Assembly (NCBI GenBank): GCA_003550325.1
Contig: QKWP01001169.1
Span: 87,057-151,056 of the forward strand
DNA length: 64,000 bases
Direction: 5' to 3'
DNA from: Gigaspora rosea
Lineage: Eukaryota; Glomeromycota; Glomeromycetes; Diversisporales; Gigasporaceae
This document shows, piece after piece, positions 22,767 through 31,989 of the stretch. The position numbers and the translations under genes were made by a program. The notes under the pieces were generated by a model. It was given only the letters and a program-made list of their open reading frames with translations, was not told the origin of the DNA and ran no database searches. Position 1 is the first letter of the stretch. Every line of letters begins with the position of its first letter.

Positions 22767-23024
22767 CTAAAGTGTTTGTTTATAAGTTTTACGTTTAGGT
22801 TTAGTGAACTTATAATTTTGATTTACTTTTTTAAATTTTATTTTGTAATGGTCCATGGCATGAATAGTTTCTTTTTGAGATAATGCTTTAAAATACTTGG
22901 CTAGTGTGGGATCGTAAAGTAAATATTTTGAGACATCCTGTCTTTTATTCAAAATATTGCCTTTATATTGTGGTAAATTCTTATTGCAGTCGTTATTTGA
23001 TGAATGGTTTATAACGTTGGGCAC
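22767..23024 (-). pseudogene. Unknown basic segment, decayed
   Basis: The frame reads VINHSSNNDCNKNLPQYKGN through a Lys-rich tail FTKPKRKTYKQTL. No domain was recognised. It sits between the protease and the endonuclease IV segments and may be a linker of the same polyprotein. Confidence 0.3.
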
Positions 23025-23125
23025 CTTTTCCTCTTGTTTGCCCTGATAACCATATTGAGGCTCAGAAGCAGATTGGTGAGAAATAGGCTCATTCAGTCAT
23101 GAATTCCTTCATAACTGGAAAGGTT

Positions 23126-23640
23126 TTAATGCTCTCCAGTCCTATAGAATGAGTTGCCGTAACTATTTGCTCGACTATTTAAGATTTTTTGATTTAACAC
23201 AGGTTTTTTGTTTATTTTAATGATTTGGTTTTTGAAGTCTTTGGTGATACTAAGTTCTGATTGTGATTTATTACTAAGGAGAATATATTTTGATTGGTTC
23301 TTGAGTATGTCCATTTTTACATTGGGTGTAAAATACTCATTAATTTTAAAGTTTACTAGCATTTTGCCTAGTATTTGTACGTTACTTTTTACAGCTTCTG
23401 TAGTTGCTAGTTTTTTTATTATCTTATACATTCCCAATGCTTGTGCATAGTTTATACCCATAATTGTATTAGTGCTTCCTTCATCTAGTTTGAATTCTAT
23501 AGGTATGTTATTTACTAATGCTACAAAGTAAAAGCTTTTTGCTCCTTTATGTTTTCTTTTATTGATATGTGTATGTGGTGAAAAATATAATTTTGAATAT
23601 TCATTGGCAGAGTATAGATTGTTTTGAAGAGTAGGTCCTT
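23126..23640 (-). pseudogene. Retropepsin-like aspartic protease
   Basis: On the minus strand, FYFVALVNNIPIEFKLDEGS is followed by TNTIMGINYAQALGMY. This matches the flap-strand and active-site layout of retroviral-type proteases (hydrophobic strand, then D-[TS]-G-[AS]-[TS]), here as D-E-G-S-T, followed by the helix that starts near the conserved Gly. The family dimerises and cleaves Gag-Pol polyproteins. The region continues to YILLSNKSQSELSITKDF and ends near 23126. The Thr/Ser of the triad is Glu here, which could be decay or divergence. It lies between the Gag-like zinc knuckle and the endonuclease IV segment. Confidence 0.5.
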
Positions 23641-23643
23641 TAT

Positions 23644-24419
23644 TTATGATTTATAGTATTGATATGATTCCTTATATTTGTCGATATTATATATATATTT
23701 ATACTTAGATTTGTAATAGTTATGATTATACTCTTTGCTATAACCAGTGTAGTTATAAGAGAGTTGATCTGAGTAGCACACAGGCTCTCTTCTAAAAATA
23801 TTGAGCTTCTTCGTCTTCACTAGCTTCTTGAATTGTTTCAAGGTTAAATGCTTCTTTTTTATGGTAATCATGGTGCTTGCAAGATATGCTTGTTAGCTTT
23901 AAGATACATATTCCTGATATCCTTGGTATTCATTGAAGTCTTTATTTCAATTGCTTCAGCATTATAGATTTGTCTTTTTTTTTGGGATGTTCCTAAAAGT
24001 ATAGTTTTTGTAATTTTTATAGTTTGATTGTTGAGTTTAGCCTTGCCATCCTCTTTGTTTTTGAGTATAATAAATCATTGTATCATCCACTTTGAATTCT
24101 TTTCTATGAGCATAGCAGTCTTCTGTATTATGAGAATATGTCCTGTAATTCTCAATGAATTTAGATTTGTCTCTTTTAGGATATCTTCCTTGTCCAAATG
24201 TTGTTTGTTCAGGTTTGGAATTTTCTTTGAGAGCTTTGTTCTTTCTTTTTTGAATTTCTTGTTTCTTGTTGCTATCATTCTTGCAAAGGCATCTCCTCTT
24301 TCTTCTTTGAAATATTTTTTAGTTATAGGTTTATTTTGAGGTCTATCTTTAGTATAATATATTTTTTTGCCAGGTTTTCTTGTTCTTATGTTCTTTTTCT
24401 TTAGTCTTAGGTTTTCCAT
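23644..24419 (-). pseudogene. Lys/Arg-rich Gag-Pol linker, decayed
   Basis: Two overlapping-frame segments follow the zinc-knuckle protein: ENLRLKKKNIRTRKPGKKIY... (24419-24075) and ITIKKKHLTLKQFKKLVKT... with a Tyr-rich end (23871-23644). Both are highly basic. The first overlaps the end of the Gag-like frame by about 70 bases in another frame, which could be a remnant of a programmed frameshift or a later indel. No domain was recognised. Confidence 0.35.
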
Positions 24420-26200
24420 ATCTTTTTCTCTTTCCTTGTTTGTAAAATTGGTTGAATTCTTTGAATTTTTCTTTATCTGGGCAGTTTTTTATATAATGGC
24501 CTTTCTTTCCGTATGAAAAGCATTTTCTGTCATAGATGTTGAATACAACATATTTTCTAGATTTTCCTTTGGCTTTTTTGTCAGAGAATTGTATTTCTTT
24601 ATTTTTATAGAAGTATGCTATAGATTTTTGTTGTTTTCGTAGCATTGCTCCTATGCTGCTTTCTTTATAATAGGTATATGTATGTTTTAATGCATTCCAA
24701 AAGGTTTTTTCATTTATAATATTGGCATTAAATAAATTCATCATGGCCCAATAATTTTCTTCTGGGTGTCTTTCTCCTGGTTGAGGTATCATTCCTTGTA
24801 AAAGTAATTGTAAACCTTGGTTATATTCTTGTGTATATTCTGTGATATCTTTTTGTTGATTATAGATTATTATAAAGTTTTCATCTTCTCTTTTTGCAAT
24901 ATTGTAATCTTGTAGGAATTGTAAAGTTGTAAAGTGTGCTTGTAATTCTTTTACTGTTCCGCTTGTTATATATAGTTTATCCAAATATAGTCTAAATGAT
25001 ATTTGTTTTGATTATTGGTATTATTATAATTAGCGGTAAATATGTCTTGTCCTGCTTTTTTAATATTTCCTCCTAGTGTTGCATTGATTGTAAAGTTTAA
25101 TGCTTTAGGAAAGCTATTTGGATTTAACAATGCTATCATTGGATTGGTATTATCTTATTCCAGTCTGATTTCCAATCTTCTGCTGGTACTCTGTTTCCAT
25201 TTCTAAAATCTCTTGGAAACAAGTATACATATCTGTCAATATATCGTATTGCATCTTGATATGCGTTTTTAGTAAAGCATTGTGTTATTGTTTTCATAAT
25301 AAGTTGTCTTATAAAGAATATATTATATGCTTTTGTAGTATTGGCTACTATTCGGTATCTACTAAAGTATATTCTATTGTTTTATGATTTCCTGTATAAA
25401 ATCCAAATGTTAATAGTGTAATTGGTATATATGCTTGAATCTTTTTTTTGGATTCATTGCTCTATTCAAGCCAGTTGGTTCTATTTATCATTTTTCCTCC
25501 CATCATATTGAGTAGGTTGAAGTTATTGATTTCTGGGTATTCGATTGTTGCTGCTATTTCTTTTTATTGAGTTATAATAGGTTTAATATTTGCATATAGG
25601 CAATAACATACGTAATTATCAATATTATATTGTTCTAGTTTCAATCCTTTTCTAATAATTTCTGGTCTTTGTAGTATGTGTTCGATTTAATATAAAGAGT
25701 ACGTCTTGTTTTACAAAGCCTTTTTACTCAAGTCTCTGTTGTATTTGAAGTTTAGTTTGTCTAATGCATTCAATGATTGTTCAATTTTTGATGGTATATC
25801 TTTAGTTAATATAGGGTATTCTTGTATAGGTTGATCAAAGTATACTCTGAATCCGTTGTAGTAATATAGGTATTGCAAAGTATGGTTTGGATAAAATGGA
25901 TATTTATATTTTCACTTTTCTACATCAATATAGGATAATTTCTTTATAGCGTTCATTCACTTATTTTATATTTTGTATTTTGCTTCTGTTAGTTTTGTTA
26001 ATTCTTCTAAGTTTTGCATATAGGCTTTAGCTATTTCTTCAATATACTCCTTATCTTCTTCTTTTCATATTGAATAGATAATATAGGCTTGTACTACTTC
26101 TTGTTGTATAGGTTTCCTGCTATCGATTATAGGTTTTGATTTTTGATATAGTTCTTCTTCATATACATCCAATAGTTTATATTTAGATATATATTCCTAT
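24349..26200 (-). pseudogene. Gag-like structural protein with CCHC zinc knuckle
   Basis: The frame starts just after the small membrane protein and runs over 500 codons with three shifts (near 25350, 25160 and 25000) and several in-frame stops at Gln/Trp-like positions. Landmarks: YPFYPNHTLQYLYYYNGF, PAEDWKSDWNK, MIALLNPNSFPKALNFTINA, YITSGTVKELQAHFTTL, and a knuckle CFSYGKKGHYIKNC near 24500 in which the second Cys is Tyr (TAC). A basic tail follows. Gag proteins build the particle and bind RNA through such knuckles. There is no clear sequence match to known capsids, so the role is inferred from the knuckle and the position upstream of the protease. Confidence 0.55.
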
Positions 26201-26202
26201 AT

Positions 26203-26442
26203 TTATTTCTTTAGATCAATTGCTATTGCAAATATTAATAATGCTATTAATACTATATCTTGGATAATAACGTTGGTATCATTTACGTAGCTTGGTGTTA
26301 TTGTAGTTGTTACTTCTAAGTTGATTGTAGTTGTTATTGTTATTGTGTTATTTGCGAGTACTATAGTATATATAGGCTTTGGTGTTACTGTTATGAATAT
26401 GGTTGTTGTAGGTATTATGAGTGTAAGAAATTGTACACTCAT
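26203..26442 (-). pseudogene. Thr/Ile-rich small membrane protein
   Basis: A 79-residue open frame starts MSVQFLTLIIPTTTIFITV, hydrophobic enough to be a signal or first membrane segment. It continues with a Thr-rich region (NNTITITTTINLEVTTTITP) and ends with a membrane segment VIIQDIVLIALLIFAIAI and DLKK. The layout suggests a type I single-pass protein with a possibly glycosylated ectodomain. This one is uninterrupted. I do not recognise the family. It follows other membrane-protein remnants and precedes the Gag-like gene. Confidence 0.4.
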
Positions 26443-26444
26443 TT

Positions 26445-26830
26445 AATTTCTGGTACGAGTGGTTCCTAGTAGTTTATCTATTTTGTGAGTATTAGGTCCG
26501 AATTGGTTATTTGCTATGAAGTTATATCTTTGATGATGTGGTATATGTATAAAAGGTAAAGGTCTTGGTCTTTTTTGTTGTCTTTTTTTCTTTTTCCAAA
26601 TAATCTTTTAAGTATGTTCATACAGATAGTAATCTACTTTCATTTACAACTAATTCCTTAGTTATGGGGTCTTTGTAAATATGTGAAGGTGTCTGTATAT
26701 TATTATGGATTGGGTAATTTCTTCTTTTAATTCTGTTTTTACAGCAACAGTATATGGTGGTTGATATAACTATAGATATGATCATGAATATAATTATAAC
26801 AGATACAGTAAGTATTATAGTTTGGGTTTG
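26445..26830 (-). pseudogene. Membrane protein remnant
   Basis: The minus-strand frame encodes a long hydrophobic segment (TIILTVSVIIIFMIISIVIS), then YCCCKNRIKRRN, a Cys-rich and basic juxtamembrane stop-transfer signal, and a cytosolic-type tail DPITKELVVNESRLLSV. Frame breaks follow. One membrane pass with a short tail is the simplest reading. Confidence 0.4.
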
Positions 26831-26831
26831 G

Positions 26832-27291
26832 TCAAGTGTTTGTATATCTTGATCTTAAGTATTCATAGATTAACAACAGCCAGTGTTGAGATCTTGATTT
26901 CCACATGGTCAGTAGAGAATAGAGAACTGTTTTGTAGAGTCTCTTTTTATATCTTTGATAGTTATACTCGATTATAAGAATAGTTATGATAGCTACAAAT
27001 ATTGTTGCGATTAGGGTAAGTAATAACGTAGATGCTGGTGAGTTTAATAAATTACAATTGCAGTTAACAGTTGTTGATGTTGTTTGATCTTCTGTCACAA
27101 ATTGGTCTAAGAAAAGCAAAGATTGTAAATAGTATTGTTACAGATAGTAATGTTATTGTTATGCCTTGAGCTAATTTAGTTTGGATTTCTGGTAGTGCGA
27201 AGTATATTATTAATGCAATAATGATGCCTATTGTGAATGAAATGATTGTTGCTATAATTGATATAATTTGATCCTTGTTTATCAAACTCAT
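26832..27291 (-). pseudogene. Multi-pass membrane protein, one frameshift
   Basis: Two overlapping frames share one protein broken by an indel near 27100. The first has ISIIATIISFTIGIIIALII and GITITLLSVTILFTIFAFL; the second has FVTEDQTTSTTVNCNCNLL, then TLLLTLIATIFVAIITILII and YNYQRYKKRL. That gives three predicted membrane segments with a short Cys/Thr-rich loop and a basic tail. Function unknown. It belongs to a cluster of at least four membrane-protein genes at the 5' end of the co-oriented block. Confidence 0.4.
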
Positions 27292-27404
27292 ACGCGTGTA
27301 GTTGCAGTATTAGTTCTTATTTTAGTATTTCTATCTTTTTTTTTTTGTTGATCTATTTTTGTTTAGTGAACTTCCTATATTAAACTTCTTTTATTTCAGA
27401 TTAC

Positions 27405-27985
27405 TTATTTCAGTAAGGTAGTAGTGAAAGTGCTTGTTTATTTCGTGCTTGTTCTCTAAAGCTGATATTCCTTGCTAAAATTGCTAGTTAATCTTGATTG
27501 AATTCTGGAATTGGATTTGAGAATAGATTTTGTTGATATAGTAATTCAGAGGTGTTAGTGTTTTGGTACACTAGTCCTTGGTGTACTTGTAATACTGAAG
27601 GTGCCTTTCCTGTATTCAAATGTCTTTTATACGCTTGTTTTCTTTTTCTAAGTCTTTGTATATAGCAGATTAATGCTGTTAGTGTTATTGCTAATATTGT
27701 TAATATAGCAGCTAATATTCCAAGAATAGTGGTAAGGTTGCTATTGTTATTATCTTCTGGTTGATTCGTTTGACTTGGTTGAATAGAGGTAGTTGCAGTT
27801 TCTTTACTTGTTTTACTTGTAGTAGCAATACTTTCTTTAGGAGTTGTAGTGACTAGTGCAGTTGCTGGTGCTGATATAGTTATGACTATAACTTCTGCTT
27901 TAATAAAATTCTTTGGTGTTGGTGTTAGACTTATTATAATCCAGATAATAAATATTTTGTAAAGTGTAGTATATATTCTCTTTTA
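27405..27985 (-). pseudogene. Type I membrane protein with Ser/Thr-rich ectodomain
   Basis: The frame holds a hydrophobic start (YKIFIIWIIISLTPT), then a mucin-like ectodomain (APATALVTTTPKESIATTSK and similar) and a single membrane segment (LTTILGILAAILTILAITLT). A basic stop-transfer YIQRLRKRKQAYKRH and a cytosolic tail of about 60 residues complete it. It resembles a cell-surface or envelope-type glycoprotein in layout only. No start codon is obvious because stops lie just upstream, and a TAA interrupts the tail at a Gln-like position. Confidence 0.4.
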
Positions 27986-27989
27986 GTAT

Positions 27990-28797
27990 CTTTTATTATG
28001 GCGTTGCAGCTTTTATTTGTTTCAGCTTGTAGTGCACGAATTATTAGACTTTTTCCTTTGAAAAGTATAGTATTTCTCAAGGGTAGTTAGTCCTTAATAT
28101 ATACATAAGTATAAACCAACAAATTACTTTTTACTTGTTTGAAGTATATTTATGTTTATAATAATCAGTTTTTTTTTTAATAAATTTAACAGTGGGTACA
28201 GTTAAGTATACTGTTTCAAGTATTTCTTTATAAATATAGTGAATATATAATTTAAATATTTAAATGTTAAATGCTAGATTTCTTTGATGCAAGAAGTAAA
28301 TTTCGATATGTCAAAGGTTTACTACTTTCAAAGTAGTTATTACAAGTAGTATACAATAAAGGGTTAAAACTATTAAAAACAAGAATATTTCAATAGTATA
28401 CATGAATTAAAGGTATTATTTAATCTGTTATAATTTGATTGTGGTCAGCACACAAATTCGAATGTCTAAAATATACTGTTTAATACTTTTTTAATAACTA
28501 TAAAATTCTTGATATAAAAACTTAGCATTCTCGATCTAGCTAATAAATTACTATTAATTCTTTTCTAATTATTATTCTTTTTTATTTTCGCGTCTTGATT
28601 TTCATTATCTTATCTGATTGTTGTTATCAGATTATTATGTGCGCGATCTTCTTTATGCCTAAGCGAATTAATTTCTAATCTTGTAGTTTATCTGTTTTGG
28701 CAATTCGATTTTCTTGCTGGTTTTGGTGTTACCAATTTTTGTATACGACCTTCCGGGTAATATGGATGTAGTACCCTGTACACATTAATTGCTTGTT
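27990..28797. other. Leader-like non-coding region
   Basis: No coding frame is visible. On the minus strand a TGTGTACAGGG...CGTATACA stretch at about 28785-28740 is followed by AAAATTGGTAACACC, which has the look of an LTR end (TG...CA) plus a primer-binding site. No second copy of this stretch was found in the window, so an LTR cannot be supported. The junction with the BTB-spacer repeat lies at about 28798. Confidence 0.3.
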
Positions 28798-28998
28798 GAG
28801 CCTACTTAATAATATATAAAGCAGTTACATTACAATATTATACAAATATCTATATTTACTTTTGGGTCAGAAATTTCTAAAATTGTTTAATTCCCTTTAT
28901 TTAACTTTATTTACCGTATTTTTTTCTATTATTTTACTGTAGTATAATGAATTTTCAAATCTTTTTACCAATATTACCTTTAAAATTTCATTATATTA

Positions 28999-29707
28999 CT
29001 CTATAAGAAAAGTTATCTGGAATCACATGAGAAAACAGTGTATAGGCATGTGGTCGAGTGGCACATGCTATGGGCCAGGTCTGCACATGCATAGTTCAAG
29101 TTGGCACATGTATCTGCAGACCGTATTGATCTGTATATCTGTGCCAATTTAACGTGAAATTATGTAAATTGTATGTGCTATAGCAGTTTACTATGCCATT
29201 TGGCATGGAGTTGATGGCATGTGAATAGACTTGGTAAGTAATCATAAATTTATGGTCCACTTTCTAATAGAAATTTTATTTGATAATAGTTGATGTATAT
29301 ATATATCTGGAAACTAAAGCAGCTACAAATATGTAAAATATTGCAAGGAATCTTTTCTTAAGATATCCAGAGAGGCTTACTTGTGAGTTTTTGAGATATT
29401 GCAATTGCTTTTAAAAAAATTGGTTGTGATCCTTCGATCTTATTGTACTCTGAGAAATGAGCCAGCATGTGTCACTTTTAATATGTGCCATTCTATAAAA
29501 TGAAAACGTGCCATTATGTACAACGTGCATAAGCATGCCATCTGATGCGTGATATTCTGTGTTATGTAATATAATGTGCCATCATAACCGTGTCATTTTT
29601 AACCGTGTTATTCTGTAAAATGTGCATATGTATGCCATATGATCTGTACTATCCCGTGCATATACACTGTTTCCTGTGCTATACCCTGAACCACTTTTCT
29701 TATAGGG
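28999..29707. mobile_element. Inverted-repeat element with GTGCCAT repeats
   Basis: Ends are CTCTATAAGAAAAGT and, from the other side, CCCTATAAGAAAAGT. The interior repeats GTGCCAT/GGCACATG motifs many times and has no ORF. The equivalent places at 51152 and 55485 read straight through (TTCATTATATTGACATTCAT), proving that this stretch is inserted. Flanking duplication is only 2-3 bp and unclear. Confidence 0.75.
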
Positions 29708-29921
29708 TTGATATTCATAGATTTAGTTTAATAAAATTTGAATAAAATAACATCAGCCATAATATAATTTTTAATTCACATATTTTTAACTACTTCAAAA
29801 TTATGATCATCCATTAATTTGGCATATAATGGACAGAATTTGTTTATTTTGGCCAAAATCTAGCAAGAAAAGAATGATCAGATTAATATTTTGATATTTG
29901 TGTCTATTATAAATATTACTA

Positions 29922-30182
29922 CTGTATTTTCATGTAATAATGCACACTTGAGCATTATTTTGAGCACCTAGCATTATTTTGAGATGCACTTGTGCAATAT
30001 TTCAGATCAATATTGCCAAAATTTAATAGATATATAACTATAATTATATTTATAGTGAAACTCTTAGGGGAGGGAGTGTTATTTCAGAACGCACATGGCA
30101 TTATTTTGAGGCAAACAGGTGATTTTTAAAAAAGTGTCAATTTTGAAATAACGCACATGTGTGTTATTATATAAAAATACAG
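29922..30182. mobile_element. Mariner-like MITE, 261 bp
   Basis: Ends CTGTATTTT and AAAATACAG form an inverted repeat of about 25 bp (CTGTATTTTCATGTAATAA versus CTGTATTTTTATATAATAA), flanked by TA at 29920-29921 and 30183-30184. The empty site is present in the paralogous spacers (AATATCACTAAATCTATTTC at about 51343 and 55690), so the insertion is directly demonstrated. The interior repeats GCATTATTTTGAG. Confidence 0.9.
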
Positions 30183-30760
30183 TAAATCTATTTCTTGTAT
30201 ATATTATTCAAAGTTATTTTTTAACTATAAGTACTAATTTTAAATATAAATTATTTTACGAATTTAAGAAAAATTGCAGTATATTCTATGTAAGATATAA
30301 ACAACTACGTCTAACCAATTTTTCTATAGGCAACCCATTTCTCTACTAGAAAGTTTCAGATCTAAAGTTAAATTTCTGTTTTTGAATGAAACCAGTAATG
30401 TATTTATTTCAAAATCAACAATTTATAAATTCTATAAATTCTATAAACCTTATTTATTTTTAGTTGTTAGCTTATTTATATTATAATCTATCAAAAAATT
30501 TTTGCTTATTGGTTTTGGACTAGAAAACCTCTCTTAGAGAGGTATTTTGTAATTAAAGATTGAGTTACATGTAATTTAGTGAAGTGATAGAATATTACGT
30601 GATCGAAAAGAAGAGCAAGCGCATGTCATTTCACCCTATAATGCCATTATATATAAGGATAAAAATATATAAATTCATACAAGGAGTCTCAAAATTCTGG
30701 GTTGGGGTACATTGGTATGCATTGGAATTATAGTTGGCCTAAATTAGATTAGAGTTAGGA

Positions 30761-31296
30761 TAAAAATATAGTAAAGTTAGAAGGTAGTTTAGGCCAGTTG
30801 TTGCTAATCATTTAATGCTGGTCAATTGATAGTCATCTGACATGCATTGGATTCAATCTGATGCAAGTTTTAATCTGAGGCACAACATATATATGATGTT
30901 ATTGTGCATCAAATTTAAGCAAAAATAACTTTCCTAACCAAGATCAACCTTTTTTAGTTCCTTGCCACCCAATAAAAACCAATGTAAGTAGGTAGTTGTT
31001 GCACTTCATACTTCATATTATGTTTCTGATATAGTTAGATGCAAATAAAACTAACGTAGAATTTCATTTATAAAATTAATATATTACAAATTAAATGGCA
31101 TAAATTGTAATTTGATATTGCTGCTTTGTCATAATTTTGCTATGCATAATATTCATTGCTGAAATACTACAATGAAAGATCAAGAAATATAATTAAAAAT
31201 TTATACAGTCTAACTCACAATAGTCACATGCCAAAATCAGACATTCAATGTGCCTATTGCGAGATTGTGATTAAAGCAAGCTAAAATTTATATGTA
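30761..31296. other. No gene seen
   Basis: AT-rich, non-coding. A possible remnant of an inverted-repeat element begins near 31205 (ACAGTCTAACTCACAATAGTC); its reverse complement occurs, diverged, near 34664-34690. Confidence 0.5.
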
Positions 31297-31304
31297 GTAT
31301 ATGG

Positions 31305-31981
31305 TAGGAATGATAAATGACTCTAAATGATCCAAATGACTCAAATGACAACTGACTAGTAATTGGACATTTCACAGCTCAAATAACTTAAGAAGGTCAT
31401 TTAACTCGGTTAATTGATTATCTAATAACTTTTAGCAACTCATAATTGATTATTGTTCTCAGTAAAAAGAAACGTTGCTAGATGCTATTCAATAAATATT
31501 ATTACATGTGATAAATAGCTGATGACCCAAATGACCAATCTTTATTCAATAAATGAGTGGCATTTGTATTTTGACTAAAAAACTATGTTATTTACTATAC
31601 CTGTTGTAAAGTGACAATCCAATTAAATGATATTAGGTATAAAGTGATTAAAAAAAATACTAGACAAAAGATAATGTATTTACTTTTTTTTTTAGAAAAA
31701 AAAACAAAGTTTGTGAATAATAATTTACTAATTACAAAATTATGTAAATCATTTTTGAATTTACAAATAGCATGTCAATTAATAATCGATGTTAATTGGT
31801 AGGATGTTAACTATATATAAAATGACTAATAACCTGGTTATTTAGAAATAACCGTAGTCATTTGGTTATGAGTCTTTTCTAAATAATCCAAAATTTGAAT
31901 AATCTAAAATGATCAGACATTTTGAGGTCATTTGAGGTCATTTAAAAAATTGACAAATGACCAGGTCATTTACTATTCCTG
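31305..31981. mobile_element. hAT-like element, 677 bp
   Basis: Ends TAGGAATGATAAATGAC and, from the right, CAGGAATAGTAAATGAC. Exact 8-bp duplication GTATATGG at 31297-31304 and 31982-31989. AAATGACC/GGTCATTT motifs recur throughout both halves, probably subterminal binding sites. No transposase ORF. Confidence 0.9.
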
Positions 31982-31989
31982 GTATATGG

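Larger units (their letters stand above)
10748..27990 (-). mobile_element. Giant decayed retroelement-like block with extra genes (ends undefined)
   Basis: About 17 kb of co-oriented minus-strand coding sequence. In order it holds membrane proteins, Gag-like with zinc knuckle, retropepsin, endonuclease IV, Ty3-type RT-RNase H, ISXO2-type transposase, a multi-zinc-finger protein, a coiled-coil protein, a Zn2Cys6-like protein and an unknown protein. All parts show the same decay: in-frame TAA, TAG or TGA with few indels. Four small elements with 8-bp duplications are nested inside. No LTR pair or terminal inverted repeat was found, so calling it one element is inference from shared orientation, spacing and decay. 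It could instead be a Ty3-type element next to a Merlin-type transposon and other genes. Confidence 0.5.
28798..30760. repeat. Diverged copy of the BTB-gene spacer, lacking the gene
   Basis: The segments CTAATAATATATAAAG..GTTACATTACA, AACATCAGCCATAATATAATTTTTAATTCAC, CTAGAAAACCTCTC, GTGATCGAAAAGAAGAGCAAG and the CGGGTCGG-type tail occur in the same order as in the spacers at 51.0-51.9, 55.3-57.2 and 60.8-61.5 kb. This copy is more diverged and carries two extra elements (28999-29707 and 29922-30182). The BTB gene and promoter expected to its left are replaced by the giant retroelement block. Confidence 0.8.

Noticed and set aside
10748..27990. Alternative genetic code (TAA/TAG = Gln, TGA = Trp) for the giant block
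   Set aside because: In-frame stops do sit at Gln/Trp-like places, but the block also has clear indels and Cys-to-Tyr ligand losses, and the neighbouring intact genes use the standard code. Decay by C:G to T:A changes explains it better.
27990..28797. LTR plus primer-binding site for the giant block
   Set aside because: TG...CA and a TTGGTAACACC site are present, but no second copy of the putative LTR exists in the window.
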